Shown in pieces: positions 1 to 6,594 of a DNA stretch of 8,238 nucleotides (within the stretch, counting starts at the first letter, position 1; the number at the start of each line of letters is the position of its first letter). The stretch covers positions 1-8,238 of the forward strand of contig CAYSJO010000051.1 of NCBI GenBank assembly GCA_964431285.1. The letters are read 5' to 3'. A program made the translations under genes and the position numbers. Under the pieces are notes generated by a model. It was not told where the DNA came from. It searched no databases and saw only the letters and a program-made list of their open reading frames with translations. Source of the DNA: CAUZFZ01 sp964431285 (GTDB taxonomy: Bacteria > Planctomycetota > Planctomycetia > Planctomycetales > Planctomycetaceae).

Positions 1-84
1 ATTCCTAAATGAGTGTGAGGTTGTTTGACGGATGTCAGCATCGGGAGGCGTACTCCGGTCAGAAGGTGTGCCGATGTGTTTTAT

Positions 85-414
85 TCAGGTCTGCCATCGG
101 TTGAACTCGAATCGGCCAATGGGAAACCCAGTCGATCCGTGTACGGCCAGTTCTGCCTCCAGCATTCGGTTCAGATCGAAGACTGCAACATCGTGAGGAT
201 TGGAGGTCTTCCCTTCCAGAAAGGCATCCGGGATACGCCCGATCTCCTGTCCGACTTGCCGATGCCTGGCAAAAAACGGAGATAATTCCGCTTCAGTGAG
301 CTTTACCTCCGCCTGCTGCATGTCCGCGATTAACTGCAAGCCGCGTTTCGCTAAAGCGTGTTCACGCGGAGCCAACTGCGAATCGCGCCGCACCGTAAGC
401 CGATCGTCGCTCAT
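85..414 (-). CDS. Hypothetical 109-residue protein, family not recognised
   Basis: I do not recognise this protein. It is soluble, with no signal peptide or membrane segment. Residues 1-55 are charged and probably helical (MSDDRLTVRRDSQLAPRE, then a run rich in Ala, Gln and Glu). The last 30 residues are less regular. The ATG at 414 was chosen because AGGA lies about 8 bases upstream on the minus strand. No other frame over the interval gives a protein-like product. It reads in the same direction as the broken gene at 704-1274, so both may belong to one decayed minus-strand cassette. An ATG at 41 on the minus strand opens a frame running off the window edge and could start the next gene of the cassette, but only 13 codons are visible. 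Small phage-encoded or antitoxin-like proteins can look like this, but nothing here decides it. Confidence 0.5.
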   Translation of the reverse strand: MSDDRLTVRRDSQLAPREHALAKRGLQLIADMQQAEVKLTEAELSPFFARHRQVGQEIGRIPDAFLEGKTSNPHDVAVFDLNRMLEAELAVHGSTGFPIGRFEFNRWQT

Positions 415-703
415 TTCGCTGTTCCTGCTTCGTGGAGTATGGCGCGGGGAATGCGTTCCGAAGTTTGGATGGTCTCCGAGGCAGACATCGAAAGGTAGGT
501 AAGTAAAAGCGACCAGTCCCGGCCCGACTTCACCCGCCGAGGAGCGACCACCACGAGCACCTAATGGACAACATACCCACCGGCCGTGGAATCACGCGAG
601 GAAGTGGAGACGAAACCCGTTCCCCTCGCGCGCCAGACGCATACAGAATCGCGGACACTCAGACACCAGCACCCGGCCCTTGTACCGCCGCTCTCCGGCC
701 AGC
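415..703. other. Intercistronic stretch without a convincing gene
   Basis: This lies between the two minus-strand genes. A 66-codon minus frame (592-792) ends here; its last part, from about 703 to 592, is arginine-rich (contains ERRYKGRVLVSE) and could be the remnant of a third small gene. Its ATG, however, lies inside the preceding gene and no ribosome-binding site supports a later start. No promoter, repeat or terminator was recognised. Confidence 0.3.
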
Positions 704-1274
704 CTATTCGTCCTCCCACCCATCAAGCTCGTGCAGAAATCTGTCTGTGTTGCCTGTGTCTCCAACTGACTTGTCATGCTGTTTGTGCGCAAACGCGAGA
801 CTGCGGCCGATCAGGTCCCGGCGCTTGTCGGTGTCTCCCAGCGAGTAAGTTTGCAAAACAAACAGTGCGTAACTGTTCGGCGGTGGAGAACTCGCGCGGT
901 CGAGTGTGATGACGGGGCCGGCTTCAGTGTCTTTGACGACCCTGGTCCATTCGAGCGCCGCCCAGAGCAGCCCATCGCGGAGTCGTTTGCCGGCGTCTGG
1001 CTCGTTGTACTCCGGATCGAGTGCTGCAGAGATATCGTCGGGGAGACCGGAGATTTGCGTTGTATTTCTGCCGTTTGTAGCTGCGTTGCGTTCTTGCCAC
1101 TCAAGTGCCGGTCGGAAGACACTCCACATCGCGGCCCATGCGTGATCGACTGCCTCAGCTCGCCCTTTGCCTTCCGACCTGAGACGCGTCGCGATAGGCT
1201 TCGGCCTGCTCCCAGACGCCTGCTGATCGCAGTTTCTGCATGACTTCGAGTTTGTCCAAATCTTGGCCTGTCAT
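704..1274 (-). pseudogene. Frameshifted 189-residue hypothetical gene, possibly prophage-derived
   Basis: Two overlapping minus frames make one protein if a single base near 1184 is removed. The first frame starts at the ATG at 1274, preceded by AAAGGAACG as a ribosome-binding site. It gives MTGQDLDKLEVMQKLRSAGV and continues to AEAYRDA (residue 30), after which it drifts to a TGA at 1155-1157. The second frame continues from CTC at 1183 with LRSEGKGRAEAVDHAWAA and MWSVFRPALEW, and ends at a TAG at 704-706 after HELDGWEDE. Rejoined, the product is 189 residues (30 + 18 + 141), soluble and mostly helical, with a central DPEYNEPDAGKRLRDGLLWA segment. The N-terminal pattern (Leu-rich helix, EAYRDA, then SEGKGRAEAVDHAW) recalls small proteins encoded beside terminase genes in planctomycete prophages. 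That is memory of a style, not a family match. No slippery heptamer stands out at the junction, so a mutation or sequencing error is likelier than programmed frameshifting. Confidence 0.65.
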
Positions 1275-1626
1275 GCTTTCGTTCCTTTGTCTGTAAAAAG
1301 CCTTCTCGACAAGGAGATGCGGATAACCCCGGTCCTGCCGCGATCGAAGGGGTCGGGTCCGGACGCAAATCTGCACACGCCCCGAGGCGCCCCAAGGGGC
1401 CGTCGCCACTGTGTCCCGCCCACGCTGCTATGTGTCGTGTCTCCGACCGCCAAAGCCCGAGAGACGGCTGTCGAGGGTGTTGCCTAATTCGACAGCCGGT
1501 TTTTGTCTCTGGTCCGAGCGGGAAAGCCGGAGTCACGTAAAGGATCACCCCAAGAGTCTGGATCCGAATCCGGTAGCGTCCAGGTCAGTGCCTTTTCTTG
1601 AACCTTCTGGCAGTTCTGTCAGTGCC
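1275..1626. other. Non-coding stretch with one terminator-like hairpin
   Basis: I found no gene on either strand. Frames crossing it are arginine/proline-rich shadows with no initiation signal. It contains the purine-rich ribosome-binding site of the broken gene just upstream of 1274 (minus strand), a 12-base palindrome GCCCCAAGGGGC at 1389-1400, and the hairpin at 1465-1504 described separately. Confidence 0.5.
1465..1504 (+). terminator. Orphan intrinsic terminator-like hairpin
   Basis: The arms CGGCTGTCGA (1465-1474) and TCGACAGCCG (1489-1498) form a perfect 10 bp stem with a 14-base loop, followed by GTTTTTG. This is rho-independent terminator geometry on the plus strand. On the minus strand the bases after the stem are not T-rich. 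No plus-strand gene lies upstream in the window, so the transcript it would stop is unknown. Confidence 0.45.
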
Positions 1627-1836
1627 TCACCGGCGGCATTCTGCTTCGCATGCCGTCGCCACAATCGTATCGCGAACGTCAGTCGGCAGCGTTGGCCAGA
1701 CATCACAAAGCCACGTCAGCTCGTCGTCGGATTACGTCGCCTGCGCACCGATTGCGTCGGATTCTGCGTCGCCTGTTTCCCGAATGCCGGTTTTTCCCGG
1801 TGAATTCAGCTCGTCTTCGAGTCCAAGCGGGGGAGC
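1627..1836 (-). pseudogene. Remnant resembling the C-terminal tail of a tyrosine recombinase
   Basis: One minus frame reads through from about 1836 with LEDELNSPGKTGIRETGDAE, meets an in-frame TAA at 1732-1734, then continues with SDDELTWLCDVWPTLPTDVR and DTIVATACEAECRR to a TGA at 1627-1629. The second part (acidic start, then a WP-x-LP motif and a short hydrophobic helix) resembles the extreme C-terminal tail I associate with planctomycete phage-type integrases; this is recognition by eye only. A single C-to-T change (CAA to TAA) would explain the internal stop. No catalytic domain (R-H-R-Y) is present, and the frame closes again at a TGA near 1897, so at most the tail survives. The alternative is chance similarity in a non-coding stretch. 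Confidence 0.3.
1816..1835 (+). other. tRNA 3'-end-like fragment, candidate attachment site
   Basis: The plus strand reads TTCGAGT (a canonical T-loop, positions 54-60), CCAAG (3' T-stem strand, 61-65), CGGGGGA (3' acceptor strand, 66-72) and G as discriminator, with exactly tRNA spacing. The bases upstream do not pair: the 5' T-stem should be CTTGG and is TCGTC. There is no anticodon arm, so this is not a functional tRNA. Integrases commonly recombine at tRNA 3' ends and leave such a fragment at the distal end of the element. The intrinsic terminator starting 34 bases downstream would suit the end of the original tRNA transcript. Confidence 0.4.
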
Positions 1837-1868
1837 TTCGAAAAACCGGATCAAAATCCGAACCACTG

Positions 1869-1905
1869 ACCCTCAGTTGCAACTTATGTTGTGGCTGAGG
1901 GTTTT
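1869..1905 (+). terminator. Strong rho-independent terminator
   Basis: The outer arms ACCCTCAG (1869-1876) and CTGAGGGT (1895-1902) pair perfectly. The inner arms TTGCAAC (1877-1883) and GTTGTGG (1888-1894) extend the stem to 15 bp with three G-U pairs, leaving the loop TTAT. TTTTGTCTTTG follows from 1902. Only the plus strand has the T-tract. The nearest plus-strand RNA signal upstream is the tRNA-like fragment at 1816-1835. Confidence 0.65.
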
Positions 1906-1933
1906 GTCTTTGTGGGTCAATGGACCAGAAGTC

Positions 1934-1981
1934 CGGTTCGGGTCTCAATTCAGCTCAGAGTCCGATCCCTTATCCGAACCG
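1934..1981. repeat. 8 bp inverted repeat next to a gene end
   Basis: CGGTTCGG (1934-1941) and CCGAACCG (1974-1981) are perfect inverted copies separated by 32 bases. The right arm begins just inside the last codons of the minus-strand gene ending at 1970. It could form a weak hairpin after that gene, but there is no T-tract, so it is only a possible terminator or protein site. Confidence 0.25.
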
Positions 1982-2365
1982 CAATGAATCTCGTTTAGCC
2001 ATCTGTCCAAGATACGGCAGGGAATTCACGGCCATTTTGAAGCGGCCTGTCGAACATTGATCGCGCCGGACTACAAATGACGGTTCGTCATGAGTCAGAA
2101 ACGCAGTCCATTGCAGACAACCAAAAAACGGCACCAATGCGATCAATTGGGCTACATAATTCACAAGGCTGAATTGTGGTCGGTGGATTCCCCCACTGCG
2201 AATTGCAGCCAAGACGATTCCGCAACGGACGATGCAACCGAAGAGAGCACATACGAGCAATAACTGCCATCGGTGAATTCGACCGATGACTCCGGGCTTG
2301 ATATATTGTCTGCGGGCAACAAGCAGCCGGATGATTGGTTCTGAAGGATTAATTCCGCAACTCAT
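1970..2365 (-). CDS. Putative small integral membrane protein (131 residues)
   Basis: No family is recognised. Two hydrophobic stretches, about residues 34-55 (QLLLVCALFGCIVRCGIVLA) and 65-90 (FSLVNYVAQLIALVPFFGCL, extending to WTAFL), look like membrane helices joined by a short loop with Arg and Pro. The N-terminal 33 residues are basic (LLVARRQYIKPGVIGRIHRW), which by the positive-inside rule suggests a cytoplasmic N-terminus. The C-terminal 40 residues are soluble and basic. The ATG at 2365 is the first available; it has only a weak CAGG upstream. The gene is divergent from the cytochrome operon across a 173-base gap in which I could not pick out a convincing promoter pair. A consistent hydrophobic and basic pattern and the lack of a competing frame favour a real gene, but it could be a chance ORF or a remnant. 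Confidence 0.5.
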   Translation of the reverse strand: MSCGINPSEPIIRLLVARRQYIKPGVIGRIHRWQLLLVCALFGCIVRCGIVLAAIRSGGIHRPQFSLVNYVAQLIALVPFFGCLQWTAFLTHDEPSFVVRRDQCSTGRFKMAVNSLPYLGQMAKRDSLRFG

Positions 2366-2538
2366 GCCTGACTATCACGCAGGTGATTGGATAACGTGAA
2401 GGAAAACTAATTGATTGCCGACGACAGGCCTCCACTCTCCGTTCAAACCAAAGGCGACCTGCGAAGCGCACAGCGGAGTGTATTGTCCGAAAACGATCCG
2501 TCGCGGGACACGGGAAAGGAATCTGGATTCGTCAAACC

Positions 2539-5067
2539 ATGCAACCAACCCTCACACTTCTCATTGGCCTGCTGCTCGCGGCATCCGTGCTTCACGCCGA
2601 TGAGCTTCCAGCGCCAGCCGCTGCAGGCATCAAGCGGAACTGTGTTGGCTGCCACGACCGTGCGTCCAAGAAAGGAAACCTGGACCTGAATTCTCTGGCT
2701 TTTGACCTGGACGATCGCGCCGTTCAAGATCGCTGGATTCAAATTCACGATCGCATTGAGAAGGGCGAGATGCCACCCGAGCCGAACGACTTGCCCGAGT
2801 CGGAGAGAGCATTGATGGTCACGGCTTTGCGGCGTCCCCTCGCGGCCGCAGACCTCGCGAAGATCGCGAAAAGCGGGCGGGGGCCAATGCGGCGTCTGAA
2901 CCGCATCGAGTTTCAGCAGAACTTGCGCGACCTCCTGAGCCTTCCGCATCTCGACATTCGCGACCGCTTGCCTCGCGACCGCGAAAGCCATCATTGTGAC
3001 AAGGTTTCCAGCTCGCTCGACATGTCACGTCTGCAGCTCATGGCGTATCTCGATGCCGTGGAAATCGCTCTTCGTTCGGCCATCGTTTCCACCAACGACC
3101 CACCACCATTGCAAAAACGCCGTGTCGAAGGCAAACAGTTAACCGCCAAATGGTTCATCGCTGGCGGGCGGGAGTCGTTGTTCTTTAGTCGCGACTCAAA
3201 GGGTATCGATCTGGAATTGCGAGCGCCTCCGCGGGGATACAAACATGAGCCGGATCCATCGGTGGAGTTGGCTCTGTTTCGCTCACCGGGATGGCCCTAC
3301 GCGGTGTGGCCTGACAAATTGATCGCTCACACAGCGGGGGAATATCGCGTTCGTTTCTCCGCCCGTTCGGTCGTGCAACTGAAAGACTTTGTGCTGAAAC
3401 GCGGTACGCGTTCCGTGCCGATGACGTTTCGCGCCCGCAAACCAACCAACCACGACATTGCTGAGAACGTGCGCCCCACGGGCGGCATCCTCGACATTCT
3501 TCCCGAGGGTCGTGTCCACGAAACGACCGTGTACCTGAAGCAGGGGGAGACGGTCGAGTACGGGCTGCTGGGCCTGCCTTCACCAGAGATCGATGCACAG
3601 GGAAAAACGGGATACTATCGTTACCCGCCCTTCCCGGAGGGCGGTCAGCCGGGCGTCGCTTTCCGGTGGCTCGAAATAGAAGGCCCCCTCTCGCCAGCAG
3701 CGTGGCCTCCCGCTTCGCATCGGGTGTTGTTTGAGGGCCTTGGCGTTGAGCTGAAGTCGGATCAGCCACAGGTGGAAGCCAAACGGCTGTTGCGTCGTTT
3801 CATTCGGCTTGCCGCGCGGGAGCCCGTGCCAGAGGAAGCCATCGCACCGTTCGAGCAACTCGTCGTCAGAGAATTGAACCGCGGCGAGACGCTTGCCGAG
3901 GCCTTGCTGTCCGGTCATCAGGCGTTTCTCTGCTCCGATCTCTTTCTGTACCTGCGCGAGCCGATGGCGGGCGACAATCATTTCACGATCGCCAACCGGC
4001 TATCGCATTTTCTGACAGACTCGCGTCCCGATGCGGAATTGGTCAAGCTTGCGCGGGACAAGAAGCTACGCGATCCGGCAACGCTTCGAGCGCAAACGGA
4101 ACGTCTCATCGCGGGCGACGGCTTTGATCGCTTCGTCAGACATTTCACCGATACCTGGCTCAAGCTAAGCGAGCTGCGCCGCGATGAACCGAACGTTCGC
4201 CTCTATCCGGAGTACCGGCTGGATGATTATCTTGTCGAGTCGATGGGCCGCGAGACCCGATCGTTTTTCGCCACGATGATTCGCGAGAATCTTCCCACGC
4301 GTTCGATGATTGACGCAGACTTTGCCTTCGTGAACGATCGTCTCGCGAGGCATTACGGACTGCGTGAGGTGAAGGGATCAAACTTGCGGCGCGTTGACCT
4401 GCCGAGAAGCAGCCCCTACGGCGGATTACTCACGCAGGCATCCGTTCTGAAACTTTCGGCCGACGGCACGAGCACCTCGCCGGTGTTGCGCGGCGTATGG
4501 ATCATGGACCGCCTTATCGGCCAGCCGCCGCCTCCGCCACCCCCAGGCATCCCCGCCGTCGAACCTGACATCCGAGGCGCGAAAACGATTAGGGAACTGA
4601 TTGCCAAACACACCGAATCAAAAACATGCGCCGGCTGTCACGCAAAGTTCGACCCGGTGGGGCTCGCGCTGGAAAACTTCGATGTCCTCGGCGCGTGGCG
4701 TGCACATTATCGCGGACTCGAAAAAGGAAAACGCGTGTCCGGCATCGACCGCGCCGGTCACGATTTCAGCTATACGATTACATCGAAGGTGGACGCCAGC
4801 GGTCGTCTCGTCGATGGTCGCTCGTTTGACAATATCCAAGACCTGAAAGGTCTGTTACGGAGCGACTCGCGGCAGCTCGCTCGCAATCTTCTCCACCAGT
4901 TCGCGGTTTATGCCACGGGCACGCCCGTTCGCTTCGGGGACCGGGACGAGATCGAGTCCCTACTGGATGCCTGCGCAAACAATGACTACCACGTACGGGA
5001 CCTGATGATGGCGTTAGTCAACAGCAGGATCTTTTTGGGAACAAGCCAGAAGACGGTCAATCCATGA
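2539..5067 (+). CDS. Exported planctomycete diheme cytochrome-like protein (PSCyt1/DUF1592-type)
   Basis: This is an 842-residue protein with the domain order usual for the family. It has a Sec signal peptide (1-20, cleavage after VLHA) and a PSCyt1 heme site C35-VGC-H39, with M78 in KGEMPPE as a likely axial ligand. DUF1587/PSD3 follows around 117-190 (MRRLNRIEFQQNLRDLL). About 200-395 is a beta-rich stretch. DUF1595/PSD5 starts near 415, and DUF1592/PSD4 lies at about 470-600 (SRPD at 495, TDTWLKL near 537). DUF1588 covers 595-715, with FAFVNDRLARHYG, a run of seven prolines at 663-669, the second heme site C697-AGC-H701 and FDPVGLALENFD. DUF1585/PSD2 is at about 775-835. All expected parts are present and length is normal. 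The ATG at 2539 directly precedes the signal peptide; AAAGGA lies about 20 bases upstream, too far for a good ribosome-binding site. It overlaps the DUF1552 gene by 4 bases. Covalent heme at both CXXCH motifs and extracytoplasmic electron transfer are inferred; the substrate is unknown. Confidence 0.95.
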   Translation: MQPTLTLLIGLLLAASVLHADELPAPAAAGIKRNCVGCHDRASKKGNLDLNSLAFDLDDRAVQDRWIQIHDRIEKGEMPPEPNDLPESERALMVTALRRPLAAADLAKIAKSGRGPMRRLNRIEFQQNLRDLLSLPHLDIRDRLPRDRESHHCDKVSSSLDMSRLQLMAYLDAVEIALRSAIVSTNDPPPLQKRRVEGKQLTAKWFIAGGRESLFFSRDSKGIDLELRAPPRGYKHEPDPSVELALFRSPGWPYAVWPDKLIAHTAGEYRVRFSARSVVQLKDFVLKRGTRSVPMTFRARKPTNHDIAENVRPTGGILDILPEGRVHETTVYLKQGETVEYGLLGLPSPEIDAQGKTGYYRYPPFPEGGQPGVAFRWLEIEGPLSPAAWPPASHRVLFEGLGVELKSDQPQVEAKRLLRRFIRLAAREPVPEEAIAPFEQLVVRELNRGETLAEALLSGHQAFLCSDLFLYLREPMAGDNHFTIANRLSHFLTDSRPDAELVKLARDKKLRDPATLRAQTERLIAGDGFDRFVRHFTDTWLKLSELRRDEPNVRLYPEYRLDDYLVESMGRETRSFFATMIRENLPTRSMIDADFAFVNDRLARHYGLREVKGSNLRRVDLPRSSPYGGLLTQASVLKLSADGTSTSPVLRGVWIMDRLIGQPPPPPPPGIPAVEPDIRGAKTIRELIAKHTESKTCAGCHAKFDPVGLALENFDVLGAWRAHYRGLEKGKRVSGIDRAGHDFSYTITSKVDASGRLVDGRSFDNIQDLKGLLRSDSRQLARNLLHQFAVYATGTPVRFGDRDEIESLLDACANNDYHVRDLMMALVNSRIFLGTSQKTVNP

Positions 5068-6383
5068 ACGTTCCACACATTTCCACCAACGCATCCCGCC
5101 TGCCTCGTCGCGCCTTCCTGCGGGGAATGGGCGTCAGTCTCGCTCTGCCGGCATTGGAATGCATGAGTCCGGTTTATGCTCGCGCAGAGACGCCGGTCGC
5201 GGCACCGCGGCGGATGCTCGTTATCGTCAATAATCTCGGGCTCCTCCCGAGACACTTCGCGCCGACAGGAACGGGGAGAGACTATAAGCCTTCGCCGTAT
5301 CTTGAATTGCTGTCGGATGTGCGCGACGAATTCACGGTCTTCAGCGGGCTATCCCATCCAGGCGTGGATGGCGCTCACAGCACCGACAACTGCTTCCTTA
5401 CCGCCGCGCCGGGCGCGTTCAAATTCGGTTTTCGCAACACCATCTCACTGGATCAATTCGCCGCCGAACGACTTCCTCAGTCGACGCGGTTCCGAACACT
5501 GAATCTGGGCGTCACTCGCCCCAGTGAGGCGGCAAGGCGCAGTCTCTCGTTTACGCGCGACGGAGTCCTGCTCCCCCCCGAAACCAGCCCGGCGAACGTG
5601 TTTCGGAAGATGTTTGTTCAGGGCGACGCCGCCGCGGTGCAACGTCAACTCGATCGTCTTCGCCGCCGCGGCAGTATTTTGGACACGCTCAACCTGGAAG
5701 CTAGACGCTTCAACCGTACGCTCCCCACCGCCGATCGAGAGCGGCTCGACCAATACCTCACCTCGGTGCGCGAGGTGGAACAGCGTCTGCAGACTGCCGG
5801 CGAGTGGGAGCAGCGACCGAAGCCGAAGACGAGCCGAACTCCTCCTAAGGACATCGGCGACAGTAAGCGATTCTTCGACCAGCTTCGGCTCATGCTCGAC
5901 ATGACAAAGCTTGCCTTCGAGAGCGACTCGACCCGCATCATCACGCTGATCGTGGACACCTTCCGCGCTCCGGTCTTTCGCCTGCCCAATCAGGCAGAGA
6001 CAACCACGACCTACCACAACCTCAGCCATCACGGCCAGAACGAGGAGAAGTTGCGCCAGCTCGAGGCCGCCGACCGCGAACATCTGTTGCAGTTGCGAAA
6101 GCTCATTGATGACTTCGCCGCCAGACCCGAGAACGGTCGGCGCCTGCTGGACCACACGATGATTCTCTACGGCAGCAATCTCGGGGACGCGAACATTCAC
6201 GACACCACCAATCTTCCCATCCTGCTCGCCGGCGGGGGATTCCGCCACGGTCAACACCTCGCCTTCAACCGCGAGCACAACCGGCCGCTGTGCAATCTGT
6301 TCGTTACAATGCTGCAAAACCTCGGAGTCGAAACGGACACTTTCGCTTCCAACACGGGAAACCTGAACGAGATCACTGTTTGA
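5064..6383 (+). CDS. Tat-exported DUF1552 (HXXSHH) family protein
   Basis: This 439-residue protein is full length for the family. It begins with a twin-arginine signal: PRRAFLRG at 14-21, a hydrophobic stretch (GVSLALPAL), and an A-R-A cleavage site near residue 41. Tat export suggests it folds, perhaps around a cofactor or metal, before leaving the cytoplasm. Conserved elements are VIVNNLGLLPRHFAP (about 53-67), SGLSHPGVDGAH (94-105), the family motif H318-N-L-S-H-H323, YGSNLGDANIHD (369-380) and LLAGGG (387-392). The His/Asp-rich motifs and overall layout recall the DUF1501/alkaline-phosphatase-like fold, suggesting a hydrolase, but no activity is established. The ATG at 5064 sits in ATGA, overlapping the cytochrome gene's stop, with no Shine-Dalgarno sequence, so translation is probably coupled. 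The TGA at 6381 is followed by about 210 bases without a clear terminator before the convergent transposase gene. Confidence 0.95.
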   Translation: MNVPHISTNASRLPRRAFLRGMGVSLALPALECMSPVYARAETPVAAPRRMLVIVNNLGLLPRHFAPTGTGRDYKPSPYLELLSDVRDEFTVFSGLSHPGVDGAHSTDNCFLTAAPGAFKFGFRNTISLDQFAAERLPQSTRFRTLNLGVTRPSEAARRSLSFTRDGVLLPPETSPANVFRKMFVQGDAAAVQRQLDRLRRRGSILDTLNLEARRFNRTLPTADRERLDQYLTSVREVEQRLQTAGEWEQRPKPKTSRTPPKDIGDSKRFFDQLRLMLDMTKLAFESDSTRIITLIVDTFRAPVFRLPNQAETTTTYHNLSHHGQNEEKLRQLEAADREHLLQLRKLIDDFAARPENGRRLLDHTMILYGSNLGDANIHDTTNLPILLAGGGFRHGQHLAFNREHNRPLCNLFVTMLQNLGVETDTFASNTGNLNEITV

Positions 6384-6594
6384 GTTCAGACGTCGACAAG
6401 CGCATTGGAACGCGCGGTACAAATCGAGTGCGTGATACAATTCTCGATCCGACTTCAACTTCTGTCGAGTGGTTTGGTCGTGAAGTGCGGCCGAAGTGCA
6501 TGGATGATGAAGCAATTGGGTGCATAAAAGAGTCTGAGTTCCGAACGAGCGCGCACGGGTAGCGTGGCTGACGTTGGGTCCGAACCTGATTCTC

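Noticed and set aside
811..1548. 245-codon minus-strand frame across the broken gene
   Set aside because: Out of frame with both coherent halves, rich in Arg, Ser and Pro, and crosses the terminator-like hairpin; it is a shadow.
1598..1987. Plus-strand frames at 1411-1803, 1598-1987 and 1650-1898
   Set aside because: They run across the tRNA-like fragment and the 1869 terminator and have Ser- or Arg-rich low-complexity products. None has a start signal.
3185..3769. 194-codon antisense frame inside the cytochrome gene
   Set aside because: Arg/Pro/Ser-rich shadow of a GC-rich coding frame; the sense strand is clearly the real gene.
4525..4548. Run of seven prolines in the cytochrome as a possible novelty
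   Set aside because: A proline run at this place is usual in the DUF1588 region of this family.
6443..6472. CTCGA/TCGAG hairpin as terminator of the cytochrome operon
   Set aside because: Only 5 bp with a long loop and no T-tract.
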